Assembly (NCBI GenBank): GCA_013400155.1
Contig: VXBM01001071.1
Location: forward strand, 42,235 to 106,234
Origin: Helopsaltes ochotensis
Lineage: Eukaryota > Chordata > Aves > Passeriformes > Locustellidae
Length of the DNA: 64,000 nt
Reading direction: 5' to 3'
Positions 24,094-37,600 of this stretch are shown piece by piece. The notes beneath the pieces were generated by a model, which saw nothing but the letters and a program-made list of their open reading frames with translations, was not told the DNA's origin and made no database searches. A program made the position numbers and the translations under genes. The stretch's first letter is position 1, and every line of letters begins with the position of its first letter.

Positions 24094-27000
24094 AGCAAAG
24101 CAAGGGCAATAAGGAAAACCAATGTCATATATTGCCTGAATATTCCAGGAATACATCTAGTTATTTATGAATATACATAATTTTGACTAGATACCCAATT
24201 ATCATGTAAAAATGATGATGATAACTCTAATGAAACTTTGTTCATGATAGCATAAATGACAAACAAAGGTACAATATTCCACATATGCTTCTATTATTTT
24301 GTTAGGAATTTCTTTTAAAATGGAGTCAGCCAAAACACACAGCTGCCAAGAATCTCCTCCAGTATATGAGCAATCTGCTTCTAATATTTACCAGGTTGTG
24401 AGCTTGTCTTTAGAGAAACGGAAAAAAAGAAAAACAGTCCCATGTTTGGTTACAAGGAGTCATATGCAAAATGCTAAGTGTTACCTCTTGCTGCATCATC
24501 CTCTGTGCTGTACAGGTAAATTCCTCTTCCATTAGAAACATCTGTATCCCATTCAGAGGATGAGAGACCATCCCGATGTTTCTGTCTGACATCAATGGCA
24601 TTCATCCCAGGACAAGCAGGTGATTTTTTTCAGCCTGCAGCATTTCATGGTGGCACTGTTCCCTACCACTGCTTATCTTCCAGCTGCAAGTGGTAGTGTT
24701 TCAAAATTTGAACCAAATAAATCAGAATTAAGATATTACTTGATCCTCTATATTTTTAGAACTAGTTCAATGGTTATTTTATTCCTGGAGCCAAAGAAGT
24801 TTGAGCAAGACAAACTGTGTCCATCAGTTCAAAATGTATTCATGAGTTTTGCATGTGTTGGCTCAGATGTCTAGTCCAGCTTTACCATTTTTGTACTGAA
24901 ATGAAATACATTATGCTGAAGCAGATAACTTTATTAGATTTTGACCTTCAGTACTAACTCTCTCTAGTTACTTTGTTGTATCAGAAATGTAAGTTGCATG
25001 TGTGGTCAGAGGTGTGCATACTGTGCATATAAGCATTTATGCATTTCTGACCCATAAAACCAGATTTCTGCTTTTGCATGTTAAATGTGTCGGAAAAAGA
25101 AACCACAATGGAACTGTGCATTTGCCTGATAAAGCCCAGCTCTATTACAAAAAGCATGCAGTGCTCTTTCCCCTTCTACACAATACAATCAATGAAAAGA
25201 TAGTTTCTTTGGTAAGAGTTCCAGCCCTATCCTGTCTACACAGTCTGAAAATCTGTTGGTCACAGTATTTTCTCCACTCTTATGGAGATTTTGTTCTGAT
25301 TTTTTCCTGCTTTCCTAATGCTCTTCCCTTAACCACTCATATTTTTAACACACCATCTTCCCATCCCAGGATATCAGATGACAGGGAGTATCTATTCTGC
25401 CTTAAAGTTAAGCCCCTATGCCAGCCAACGAACAGAATTTTGGGGACCAGGAGGTTCTCAGCCTTTTGGCTCTTTTTATAAAGCTCTTCTTAGTTTTACT
25501 ATGAATAAGTTAAATCAAACATTTAGTTGGGTCATCCAGTCCACAATAACACATCTCCTACTCAGCACAAAAAGGTTAAGGGAAAAAAAGGGATCAAATT
25601 TTCAATCAGGTTATGTACATGACATCTGGAACCAGTGCATCTAACAAAAATTAGATGTAAGTGTTCATTTGCATTTAATTTTGTACTTACCTAAAAAAAT
25701 CACAAACTGATTTACTTCAACTACAAGATGCTGGGGTAGATACAGGAGCAGTTGGCCTCAGTAGAGGTCAGCCTGAATCATCCCGTTCCATTCTTGCCCT
25801 AAAGTCCAATACGTTATTCCAGATACAGCAGAAATTAATCTGAAGAACACTTTATGTATCTGCATATGCATTTGAAAAAAAAGAAAAATGCTAAAGTAGA
25901 AATATGTACTGCTGTCTATTACACATTTCAGTCTTCCAAACTCTCAGTGCAGAAAGGTCTCAAGTAGGATGGGAACTGGCATGACTCTTCTAATTTGTAA
26001 AGCAGTTTATTTAACATTTAAAGATTTGATGTCTCCTCTGTGATTTTTCTGTTATGTTCACACGCATTATTGCCCTTCTGTAAAAATAACTTCATTTATT
26101 TTTAAAATATAAACTCTGTATAATGAACAAAAATAACAGTGTCTCAACTGAATTTCCTGCCACCCCAATTCCAATGTCAGAAGATGAGGAGGAACAAATC
26201 AGTAACAATTGCATTTGTGCTCAGATTTCACAAACATGATGAGAAAAGAGTGACAATGGAGACTATTTCATCAACCTAACTGCTTTCATCTAACATAAAC
26301 ATTAAAAATTTTTTCTGGCATCCATCATGAAATAATCACTACAAGTTTTCTCCATCATGCATTCAATTAACCAAAGAAATCTCAAGTTCAGTTAAATTCA
26401 CCCTGCATTACAGAAAGTCAAAAGTGCCTTTAGTTGGCGCAGTTACAGAGTTTGTGGTCCAGTGGGGCCATCTCTGGCACTTGGATAGTCCTCTACCTGC
26501 AACTTTCCTCTTCCTGATTTGTGAACGATATCCTGGGAGGCAGCGCAGTAGGGACCTGGACCTCTCCTGCTTTGTGGTATGAACTGAAATGGCAGTAAAG
26601 AATAACCATTCAAGAGTTTTTAGAAAAGAAGAAAAAAGACTGAACACTGTGAAAATGAGGGCCAACTACAAAAACTTCAGTTCACAATCAATAAATTAAA
26701 CTCCCTGTTTTAAATCAGGTAATTCTGCAGCAGAAACTTAACTTGATAACGAAGTTCAGCAGATACTACTGGGAACAGATGCATCAGGAATAAGGTAAGG
26801 GAATGCTACTATCATTTTTGGAGCTCCTTTATACAAATCCACCATCAGAAGCATATAAGAAGCACAATTAAGGAGGAAAAGAAACCTGCAAGTATCACGT
26901 TTCTCGAATTTTTAAATTCAGTTCTTACTACAAACTGCTGGAACTGGAACAGCAGGACTGTTTGCCTGAAGCACTATAAAAGAGCCTTAGGTGTCTTCCA

Positions 27001-27460
27001 CTCCAAACGAAAACTACTGAACCTCAGGGAGAAAAGAAGGAAAAGAAAAAAGAGAGAAACATTTCTGGCATAATATTCTGTTCAGAGCTGGCGAAGTGCA
27101 AAGCCTTAACGGACTATGGTAAGCATCCTGTAACAACCTGGCATATTTGGGGCTCCACGAGAAGACTGCTTAAGTAAGAAGTTCAGACAGAGAACTTCAC
27201 AAAATACCTCCTGTGGACATTCAGCCTGGGGTGTGGGAGTTGTCTTTTAATGCTGGTAACATGCTCTATAGGCTATTGATTTTCACAATCATTTTGGACT
27301 AAGTATGTGTCAGTAACAGACAGAAAGCTGCTTCCAACTATTATGAAGAGCAATTAAACAGCAAAGCAACAGAAATCCAAGAACCATTTTCTTGATCCCC
27401 TCATTGACTATGTGATAGGAGAGCCATATAAACCAATCATGCTGGGGTGTAAGACAAATG
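24094..27460. other. AT-rich unique sequence, no gene seen
   Basis: Contains a 159-codon plus-strand frame at 25002-25481 whose peptide shows no recognisable domain. It is within what chance gives in AT-rich, pyrimidine-rich DNA. A purine-rich run lies near 27.03-27.06 kb. No repeats were recognised. Confidence 0.45.
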
Positions 27461-27625
27461 GCATCTTAATATCAGCTGTAAATGTCTGGGTTTATTTAGT
27501 ACTCAGAAATGTGATTAATCCCCAGTAGATATATTAATTGCTGCGGGAATTTAGATGAATCCCTGCATGAATGTCCTTCAGTAGTGTCACTCATTGTCCT
27601 TTCTTTGCTGGCTGTTGAGGCTGCA
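27461..27625. other. Candidate conserved non-coding element
   Basis: A non-repetitive AT-rich block carries several homeodomain-like TAAT/ATTA cores, including TGATTAATCCC near 27512 and a TTAATTGCTGCGGGAATTTA segment near 27535. It has no low complexity and no open frame. The texture resembles vertebrate conserved enhancers. This is inferred from the reading alone and no alignment was possible. Confidence 0.25.
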
Positions 27626-27793
27626 AATACTTGGAGCAGGGAGAGAAAATAAATTCCAGTATCTTCTGATCTGGAAGGATTTGAAGCAGAGCACTAAATA
27701 GGCTCAGAGAGTTGCCACCTCCTCTGTCTCACAAAGTCTCAGTAAACATTAGCCTATACCATCTAACAGTACACCCAGAACTTGAAATATATT

Positions 27794-27814
27794 GATAGAT
27801 AGATAAATAGATAG
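27794..27814. repeat. Short GATA microsatellite
   Basis: Three perfect GATA units followed by AATAGATAG. It is short, imperfect and likely to be polymorphic. Confidence 0.8.
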
Positions 27815-30800
27815 CAGGAGATTAAGAATATTTACATTACAGTTTCCATACTGAATTTTTTCTGCTGAAGTATCACATTAGTTAGAAACCAAGACCATTT
27901 ACACACACACAAAATCCAGCTGTTTTATGTGGAAAACCATTTCTAAAACAGTTAGTGTGAGCAGAGTTCTACAAAGAACATTTTTCCCTTCTCCTAGTTT
28001 AATTTTTAAAAAGTTATTATAGTAAAAGCTGCTGGGGTTTTTTTTAGAGTAACAACTGGTGTATAAAATGGCTTATTTATTTATAAAACATTATGTGCGT
28101 GGACATTTGTTACCTGTCTTGGTGCTGCTTTGTTACGATCCTGTTCTTTGTAACACTATGAGATGTTTACCATCCAGGCTAGAGCTACTGAAGTAGAGAG
28201 GTGAGGTAGTAATTCCTGAGCAGTTACTTTCTGTAGAGCCCTGAAAACTGGGTATTTTTATATAAGGTTATATTTCACATAAAGAGTTGACCAAAAGCTT
28301 CACTACACATACAAAAAATGAATGTATAGCAAGAGGGACAGGCCACATCAAGACTATTTACCAGGCTAAGCTGAATATTTGAGGCAGAACTTTTACAGGA
28401 ACGTGGAAGATGAACATTTGTTTAATTTTGACTATTTGTGGCTCACTATAATACAATAATGATTTCCAAAAATGCTCTGGAGGTGTTACTGCCTTTAAGA
28501 CACCTGCTAAGAGTTTAAACAAGCCCATACAAAACAACAGGGCTTGCACAACACACACACACTGCCAGTATGGTCTAAAGGCTTTAAACAGAATAGTCCA
28601 AAATCATGTTCTTGCTCATGACTTGCAAAACCACCGAGGAATGATGTTGTTTATCTTAAGCGAATGTCAACAAAAGCCTTCCACAAAACTCGGCTGTCAA
28701 GTGTTTTCTGTAAATCATTACCATTCAGGGAAGGTTTGCAATAATCTCTGCAGTGAGATCTAGCCAGGAGAATTTCCAGCCTGCAGTGGGCAGCAGCAAG
28801 ACTAAAGCCACACAGAACCTCCGCAGCCCCAAGGGCTGGTGCCAGTTCTTGATACAGTGCTTATCTGACAGGGAATGCTGCTAAGCACGTGCAGGGATGA
28901 CTGCTTAGTCTTGCAGGAGCTATCTGAGGCTGAGACACAGCAGCATCAGCCATGTTTTACAGACAATAAATGAATTTTGTTATTGCCTCCCCATTGCCAT
29001 AACAAAGGTAATTCACTGGGCTGCCTTTTCTGTCCACACACCTCCAAGGCTGAGCTGTTTCATTCATGAAATCGAGCTTTAATGTGGAGTTATAAATGTA
29101 ACTTCCAACTCTGGAATACTTACCCTTCTGTTTATCTCTTCAGTGTCTACTTCTCTATTTCTTCTATTTTGCCCAATACAACAATGGTGTAAAATGCTTC
29201 CTCTCAGGAAACACCGTAGCTATAAACATGTTGTACAATCCCTTTAGGAAGAGGGGAGTGCTTGCTTGCTTCCTAATAGTGTGAGGCTTACTTTTATGGT
29301 CCTAATAATTCAAAAGTTACCAGGCTGTAAATCTGCCATTATTCTAATACTGTATTTTGGCTCCTCTCAAGCTACCACATACTTTTCAACCTTCTAAGAG
29401 AAAGAAACTCCCCATTTTGAAGAAGGAAACATTTCTACAGACAACTGTAAGGAGGATGTTTCAGCCAGCAAACAAAACATAGAAACCGGCTATCTGATAA
29501 ATATGTATTTTACCTTTAACTGAAACCCTACAGTGTTCTTGTTAAACACTTATGCATACTTGGCCAATGAAACCAGAAACAATCATTTCAGAAATTAGTT
29601 ACACAGTCCTTACACACTGATCATGTGACTGGTTTGAAAGAATCTTTTTTTAACTGAATAATAAATAGTATTCCCCTTTCCTTATACTTGCCTTTCCAAT
29701 GGACAGACTTCGTTTATACCTGATTGTAGCAAAAGCAAATTAAATTTAAATAGTCACAATACACAGGAGGGTTTCAAGCTTTTTGTAGATTCCAACTTTA
29801 TTCAAGTAAATATTACGGAAAACTTAACGGAAAAGAGACTTACTACAGACCAAATTATTCCTCCACAACTACAGTGACTCCTACTTAATGTAGTTACTTC
29901 AAAATTCAGCAGCGTCCACCCTCCTTGCAGAGGGGAAAAAGCAAGACTGGAAAAGATGTTACAAAAGGGCTATTAACGCACTGCAACTTCATGGAACTTG
30001 GAAAAACATTGTCTCCTGTGATGCTTTACAAAACCAAACACAAGGGGGTTTTTTGTGATATTATGCTTCCACAAGTCTTTTTTAACCCTAAATTAGTTCA
30101 TTTAGCATCTATAAATATGCATTATCATTTAGCAATATAAATAAAGGACTGGAAAAACAGGCAAAAAATGCAGGAGCAAATCCTGTGCACTCCTCCCACA
30201 AACCAGGGTTGTCCATCTGGAATGTCCTTAGAGAACTTTCTACCAGCATAAAAAGTTAAAGCTGTGACACTTTCATGTAAGGATAAGCTGGCTGGAAATC
30301 AGGCAGTCATGACCAGCTCCAAACAAAGCCTCCTGTCCCTCTTCCCATGAGGGTGATAACACTAAATCAGCCCTCAGAAAGCTGGTATCACACAAACCAT
30401 TCCTCTTTTGGAGAGACAGGCGGCCTCAAGAGCAAACACTGAAGACACCGAGTTGAGAAAAAACAGATCCACAAGCTGGGAGTTTTTCTTTAGCACTATG
30501 CCAAATATGACATCATGCTTGAACTACAAACAAAAGCTAATAATAGTTTCTGATCCTAATTTACAAAACAGAGTTTTTACACATTTTTGGAGTCTTACCA
30601 GAGTTGAAAGATCCATAAAGCCTAATCATTGCCCAGCAGAATATTCAAATTCCGCTCCAGCAACTAGAAACAATTAATTGCTCTGCATCTACTGTAGCAT
30701 CCCACAAACATTCAAAAGGTCGAAACTATTGATTACCAGCTGCCAAAGCCCAATTATCAGTAAGGGAAAAAAAAATCAATATTTACTTTTAAAATAAGGT

Positions 30801-31440
30801 CAAGTTCTTGATTTTTCATTTCAATCCAGTGTTTTCTACAGTAAAAAATAAGTAATTCCTTACCAGATGCTCACAACACAGTAGACCTAGGGAACCTCCT
30901 TGCATTTTGAAAGAAAAACTGAACAAGACAAGACCTGTCCCAGCAAGGACACCACAGCTTTCAGCAGCTCAGCACAGAATTATATAAGATAGTTCTCAAA
31001 GATAATGATAAGAATTGTCGAGATAAAGTCAACCAAGTAAGCAGTGAAGCACGGACACCAGTTTTGCTCTAACAGTGATTCTTCTACTGCCAATGCACTG
31101 CTTCCAGCTGACACCTGCCAAGAGGGCCAGCAGCTGGAGCAAACTATTTGAATGATGTTGTTTATGTGGAGAAAGTGCACATCAGCAGCTATCATGAGTA
31201 AAGCAGCCTTCAGTATTATAATTACAGACTCAGGCATGTAGGCTGTAGAAGGTATTTGGCACATCAAAACTATGGACTACAGTTAGTGTTGGTGCAGCAG
31301 ATGGTTGGCATCTCATACATCTATCTGCAAACACTCACATCATTATGTAATGAAAACTGTTCTAATTTCAAGACTGGTTCACTGCTTCAGGCTAAATGTT
31401 GATATTTGAAATGCAGTTTACTGGCTCACAACTCAGGACT

Positions 31441-31462
31441 ATCTTACTAATATCTTACTAAT
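31441..31462. repeat. 11-bp tandem duplication
   Basis: The unit ATCTTACTAAT occurs twice head to tail without a mismatch. This is a small replication-slippage type duplication in unique sequence. Confidence 0.85.
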
Positions 31463-34117
31463 AATATAACTTTGTGGTGATATTATCCCCACGATTCTGG
31501 TCTTCAGCTGTTTCATCCCATAGGACAGACAACCAGTGCAATGAACTGAAAAGGTCACCTTGCATCAACTAATTTCACTCCACTTAGGACAGAAGTCCTT
31601 TCTAACTTCACCCTAAATGCAAAAAATCGTATTTTTTAGCATCTGAAGCTCGGTTTATCTTCTATCCTTTCCTTCGGTTTCAGTCACAAATTCAGCCTAG
31701 GGGCTTGCACTTTAATTTCAACCAATTGTTGACTACTTTAAGTTCCAAAACCAGACCTGAAGCTCAAAATTTCTAATAAGATTACTTCCTTTCCTTTAGG
31801 CATTCTCTCTTCATTATTTCCATTCCATCAAAACCCACTTCCAGTGCAGCAAAATAAACCAAATTCAGTATGAAACCAGACTCTGGCAGGTCCTTGGAGA
31901 TGTTCTTCTTTTAGATAGGAAAAGATCACAGTACCCAGGTGCTCTGTTCTTCTTTCCATGAGCTTACAGACCTGGGGTAGCTTCTCTGCAGAGCAGCAAG
32001 TACAATCAATATGGTGAAGAAAAAAATCTATTACTGTTACTGCTCATGAAATAAAACTCTCAAGTCACATGCTGCATTGAGTATGAAAACCCAATGAAAG
32101 CAGTTTAATGCCTACTTAAACCACTGTAATGAGGAAATGCTCACCAATCCAGGGTGGTGAGATGTGGGTGTGAGTGACTTTGACCCACCACAGGGACCAG
32201 GGTCAGTTACACAGGAAAGAGGCAGGAGCTTGTTCCCTCCTGAGCCAGCAATGGAGGGATTATCCAAAGCAGCTCTCTGGAAATCAAAGCCAGATCCCCA
32301 TAACTCATCATTTAATTATAAGTACTTTGCAGAGCACGCTGCAAGAGCAAAGTAGCCTCACAAAGTACCTAAATTGCTGAAGCTGTAAAGAAGAATTTGT
32401 GTTGTATAGCCTTCGCAATATGTTTTTGTGATTTTAAGTTTTAATTACTTCATTCCATTCCTGTAAATCTGTATTTTGAATAAACATGCCTTTATCATTA
32501 AATCTCCTCAGTGATAAAGCTGACTCAGAGTAATATGACACACACCAAGACCTCCTTCTTTCCAGGGTACCGACTCATCTTTCCAGGGCAAACCAGTGGT
32601 GTCTTTGTTTCCCACTGAACAGCTCAAAGCCTTCCTGAAAGCCTCCCAGCGATCTGCCACAGGGGTGCAAGGTTTCAGCTATAGTTTCTCAAAAGCTGTG
32701 TCTGTGCAGACCCCCATCTCTCAGCAGTGTGAAGTCAGTGGGAGAAAATCCCAGAAGTTGAGCATCAAAAGAAATCATTCAGCTTTCCAAGAAAAAAAAA
32801 AAAAAAAGAAGGCCGCAAACAATGCTGTAACAAATATTCAACAAGGTCCTTAAGGAAACGAGCATAATTCATAACCTTTACGTACCACCTCACCTCAGGG
32901 TTCCTGCCTATCCCACCAGTTTGTAAAGAAATAGGAGGAACATCTCAGTTGAGACACAGCCTGAACCTCAGCAGCTCTGAGCACAGAGCCTCTTCATTAG
33001 GGTGGCTGTTAATAGCTAATTACCACATTCGTCACCCCCCAAGCTATCACAGGAGGGGGCCATCCCTGTGGGCAGTCTATTCTGCCTGCACATGTACAAA
33101 CAAGGCTCTGAATGCAGCAGCTTGGGCAGAGAGGTCCCTGTTTTGGGGTACCAGCAACTGCACCAGCTTGTGTGCCCAGGTACCAACAGCTGGGGGAGAC
33201 TGGGAGGGATCCAGGGGCAGCCACAGGCTAGACTGAGAACACGTATATGCATACATACACTGTATATTTGTGTATAAAAATGTGCTACATAGATGTCTGT
33301 ATTTGACTTTCATCTTACACAGCTGGAGAGGAGAAACCAACCAGGCCATGGATGGCACTCTTATTTGTGTCACAGCTGTGTCTCCTCTGCCTGTGTTGAT
33401 CTGTGTGTCTGTGTAACTGTGTTTATATACACACACATTTATAGTGAGCACACGTGCCTCTTGGGGATACAACCACGCCTGGGGACACAGAGCCACAGCA
33501 GCCTCACCTCTCTCTGCATCCCCTCACTCTGCACGTTCTTGAAATGCTACCAGCCCTTCAGAATGTATTTGGAAAATTATGAGTATAGCTTAAATGTAAA
33601 GTGCTGTTGGAAAGCATCAGGCAGTTCTTCTGAAGACTGCATCACCAGATACCAGCCTGAATCATAAAATGCTTTTTGCAGCTCTTCATGATATCCCTGG
33701 ATCCATCTGAACAAGCCTAATAACTACAGGAGGCTTCAAATGTCTTTACGTAACAATTTGAAATATAAAAATACACTGGCTTACTTTATACTGCTAAAAC
33801 ATTTAAGGTCCCCTCTTTTAGCATCTCAGAAAGCAATCAAAGAATCATTCTTCTTTCAATGCTGGATTTTTGTAGAAACAGTTTCACCACCTCGATCATG
33901 TGTATCTGAATGTTGTTAAAAAGCAATATAGATAAAACAAGGAATTGGACTAATTCAACTTTCTTAAGAAATGTATGCATATAGGTAACCAGGAAAAGTT
34001 CAAGTGTCCATCCTTATTAAGAAAATAAGGATATACAACAAATACACTTGGGAAAAAGAGTTTCCTGCTCTCTGAGAATTCATTTCAGCTGTGGAGTACA
34101 ATGAGTACATGTAAGAA

Positions 34118-34137
34118 AAGAAAACACAAGAAAACAC
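34118..34137. repeat. 10-bp tandem duplication
   Basis: The unit AAGAAAACAC occurs twice in a row without a mismatch, within A-rich sequence. Confidence 0.8.
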
Positions 34138-34586
34138 AGCGGCAATTTATTCACTGGCTCAGAGTGATGGGAAAAGTCTAGGAAAAATGAAAATGAGGAA
34201 CCAGTCTCCAGTTCCTTGATTCTGAGAGTGGACTGCAGTTAGAAATCAGAGGTTTGCTATTAAGTACTAGGTACTGCTTTTCATTAGGGTATAAAAATAG
34301 AAGAAAATAACAGATTCTCCTCCTCTAGGTTCCATTTGGAGAAGTAGTAAGCTCTGGTTCTCAGTGTTACTCAGGATGAGATAAGCTATACCACTGGAGC
34401 TGGAATCAGTTGCACACGTGTAGAGTTTTGAGATTGTTCCAATTTCCTGTGGAAACGGGGGTTCTTTGGTGTAGCTTCAGCTCCTAGGAAAGGGTCTGAC
34501 ACAAAGTTCACTGAAGTCACTCTCTGACTACAGATAGCTTTACATCAGGTACAGAGGACCATGCAAGCTGACTGTCATTTATAAAG

Positions 34587-34640
34587 CAGGACCTGATGGG
34601 TTACAGCGGGCAACATCAGGACCTGATGGGTTACAGCGGG
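34587..34640. repeat. 30-bp period tandem duplication (two copies)
   Basis: A 24-base segment beginning CAGGACCTGATGGG and ending ACAGCGGG occurs at 34587-34610 and again at 34617-34640 with no mismatch, separated by CAACAT. The perfect identity suggests a recent duplication, and copy number may vary between individuals. The minus-strand frame shows the repeat as ARCNPSGP-like units, but nothing else supports coding. Confidence 0.9.
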
Positions 34641-37600
34641 TAAGAACAGTCTTCATCACAAGGAAGATCCTGAAGGTAGCGAAGTATATTTGGCTATGGG
34701 CAGAAAAGCCAAACGGCACAGAAATGCTGAAAGACGACACCAGACCAGAGTTTTCACATTCCTCATGCAGAATTCTGCACCAGTCATTGTATACAACGCT
34801 AGACACAAGTTTCTTCAGAGCTCATGAATTAAAACTAAGAGATACAGACTTATCTGGGACATCAAAAACATGCTGGATTAGTACACTACAAAACACTGTA
34901 AACAGGTACATGCATTTCCCATTTAAGGCTGTAGATATTCGGGTATTCTTAAATTTTTAAGCTGTGCCTTAGACTTCATTTAAGCAAACATAGTCAGGAA
35001 AAGAACTGACTGTGCCTGAGTTCACATGACTTAAGATGTACAGCTGCAATCCAGGTTTATAACCTCTCATCTTGTGGTATATCTGTGGCTGCTGTTTCAC
35101 AAAACCAAAGTGGCAAAAAACCCTCCTATTCTTCCTGACACTGTGTTTAAGAAGGCTAGAAACTTTTTTCCTCAGACACGTACCCTTTACAGGTAATCAT
35201 GTCTTTCCTGAAGGTAAGGGTTCCCAGAGGTCCTTTGTCAAAGCCACTTAAGTTAATGTGAGGATTTTGCTCACATTAGCAGTGCACGTACAGCAAGTCC
35301 CCCTCAGTAGAAGGGTGGCCTGAGATGGACACAAGTTTCCTTTGGGGTGCTGGAAGCGCTTCCCTAGGGGTGAATGAGCAGGCAAGAGACTGCCATTGAG
35401 CTTAGTTTAGTTTGCACCAGCACCTATTAACGTTAATATACACAAAGTCTTACTTTACTTCAATTTGAGCCAAGGAACAATTTAATCTGTGCAAAGAAAC
35501 ACATTCTTTTCATACAACAGTTATACTGTGCTTTAATAATACCTCAATTACAGAGGCTAAAAAAACCTGTATGTTTCCTATTAAAATAACAGTGTGCATT
35601 CATTATGAGGTTAGTTCCCAGCACCAATTTTCAGTAGTCTAGCTCAGGAGGTTAAAATCCAAAAAGTAAGCTTTTCACCATTTATGGCTCGTGTTTTCTT
35701 GTTTACATTGCACTCTGCCTTCAGAGAGACAAGGCCAGTCAATTAGAGTTTCAGTTCTTCAACATCAGAGCTGTTACTGTGCATGGGTTTCCAACACTAA
35801 CAAAATTACTTGTATCCAAAATAAAACTGTTAAATGAAATTAGGAAAAATATTTCATGTTCACAGGAGCAACAAAGCTATTCAGAGCAGACTAAATGCCC
35901 TGTTTTGCATTTTGAAGAATTAATTTAGAAGGCAAACTGCATAAGCCTAAAAAGATTGGGATTTGCCATACTAAATCCCACACATATAAACCGCACCTAT
36001 TGTACCTGGTTATTTTTAATCCCAAAAATGCAAAATTAAATTGTTTGTGGACAAAGTCACCTTGCTGACTGTTGATAAGCAGCTGTATATGGGTTTCATT
36101 AGGCCATATGGGGATGGGGCCACACTGGGGACATGCATGCACAGACAGGTCACTGCAGGATGCTCTTGTGTGCCCCATCACAGCAAAATGTTGAGCACTA
36201 CTAATTTAGCTTGTTCTGAATACATTTGTGAATGTTAATCAGAAGCTCAACAGCAAAGAAGAAAAAAAATTCCATGTTTCCTAAAAAAGCTATGAAGAAA
36301 CCCCCAAACGCTGAGTTTCACCCCATGGGAAAGTTCCTAACAGGTCCCCAAATGTGCCTCATGCCTTTATACAACAGGAAATCTAGTTAGATACAAATGC
36401 TGACACTCTTGTGTGCTGTATCCAAGAGGCTTCAGGTCATGAAACAGAACTCACTCAGCTAAATACTACACTCATGTTCACAGGACAAACCGCAGCAGTA
36501 CTTTAAAACCACAGCTAATCCTATCCAAATGGGAATGTAATCTGTTTGAATAAATAAGAAATAAAAGGAAGAGTGAAGCCAAGGAATAATGAGCGTTTCT
36601 CAGGGCTGTGTGTCCTGGCTGAGTATTTGAAAGTGGGGTTGCATCATTTGTACTGCATATGCTGAGGAAGACAAACTGTGCCCTGTAAGGCAACACGGAC
36701 AAATGTCTTGGGACAGAAGACTCCATGCATTAAACTGTGATTTTCTGCCTGCTGGAGAGTGCTCTTTGAAGTTCCTGCAGATGAATTCCTTCTGTAATTG
36801 TATTCACACAGGCGCAAACACTTGCACTATGAATTTTTCATCTGCTTCTCTGGCACCGAACATCAGGCAGAGCCAGTGACAGAATGACCAATTCCACAGC
36901 ATAAGGTCTGACTAGTGCAGAGCTCCTTGAGCAGCCTGCACTAACTTACAGTTATGTCCAAATACTGCATTTCCTAATACTTTTTGCCATAACCATGCAA
37001 AATGTTTCAAAAGGCTGCAGTGGAGCCTATGGTTATATTGCAACTATTCCTACTGCAAAATGATTCTTATATCCCACACAGAATGGATGGATATTGCAAA
37101 ACTGAGCTGAAATCACGTAAGTTTTATCTCCAGCACAAAAACCTCTCACTGTATAAGTTAAAGATAACATATTTGGTATGTGTAATGATAAATAAAAGCA
37201 CAGTGCATATTAAATGCCTTCCCAAAGAATGAGGTATTTGGCCACGTGTTGCTCTGCCATGCCAGCTGTGCTGACTGCAAAGGTTACAGCCCTTGGCCTG
37301 CCCCACTGCCTGTCATCTCCCCTTCACTGGAGATTAACACCTGCCCTGGACTGCTGGCACAGCCACTCCCAAGAGAATTCCAGCACCTTTGCAGCAGAAG
37401 CAGCCGCACTGAGAGAGCACAGCACTGGAAGCTAGCCTGGACAACTGAGACATAACACAATGTGGATCCCAGAAGTGGCTGTGCCACTCACCTGGAGCAT
37501 AGCTGGCAGGTAGGAGCAGCCTGTGAGCAGCTGGACTGGGGACTTCTCCATCTCAGGAAGCTGGAGAGGCAATGTGATCAAAATCCCATTTTCTTTTCTG

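Larger units (their letters stand above)
27626..34586. other. Long AT-rich unique stretch, no gene seen
   Basis: About 7 kb with no open frame over 139 codons. It contains a few short simple repeats (GATA near 27.8 kb, AC runs near 27.9 and 28.55 kb, a 16-A run at 32792-32807, TG/CA-rich sequence near 33.4 kb) and two small tandem duplications near 31.44 and 34.12 kb. The 139-codon minus-strand frame at 33077-33496 has no recognisable domain. No transposon was recognised. Confidence 0.45.

Noticed and set aside
25002..25481. 159-codon plus-strand open frame
   Set aside because: No recognisable domain, AT-rich composition, no splice or promoter context. The length is within chance for 64 kb in six frames.
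28200..28216. TGAGGTAGTAA resembling the let-7 microRNA 5' end
   Set aside because: The match stops after the first eleven bases and no complementary arm (a TACAACCTACTGCC-like sequence) lies nearby to form a precursor hairpin.
33398..33440. TG-rich followed by CA-rich sequence as a structured element
   Set aside because: It is an imperfect dinucleotide-type sequence and the arms do not pair consistently.
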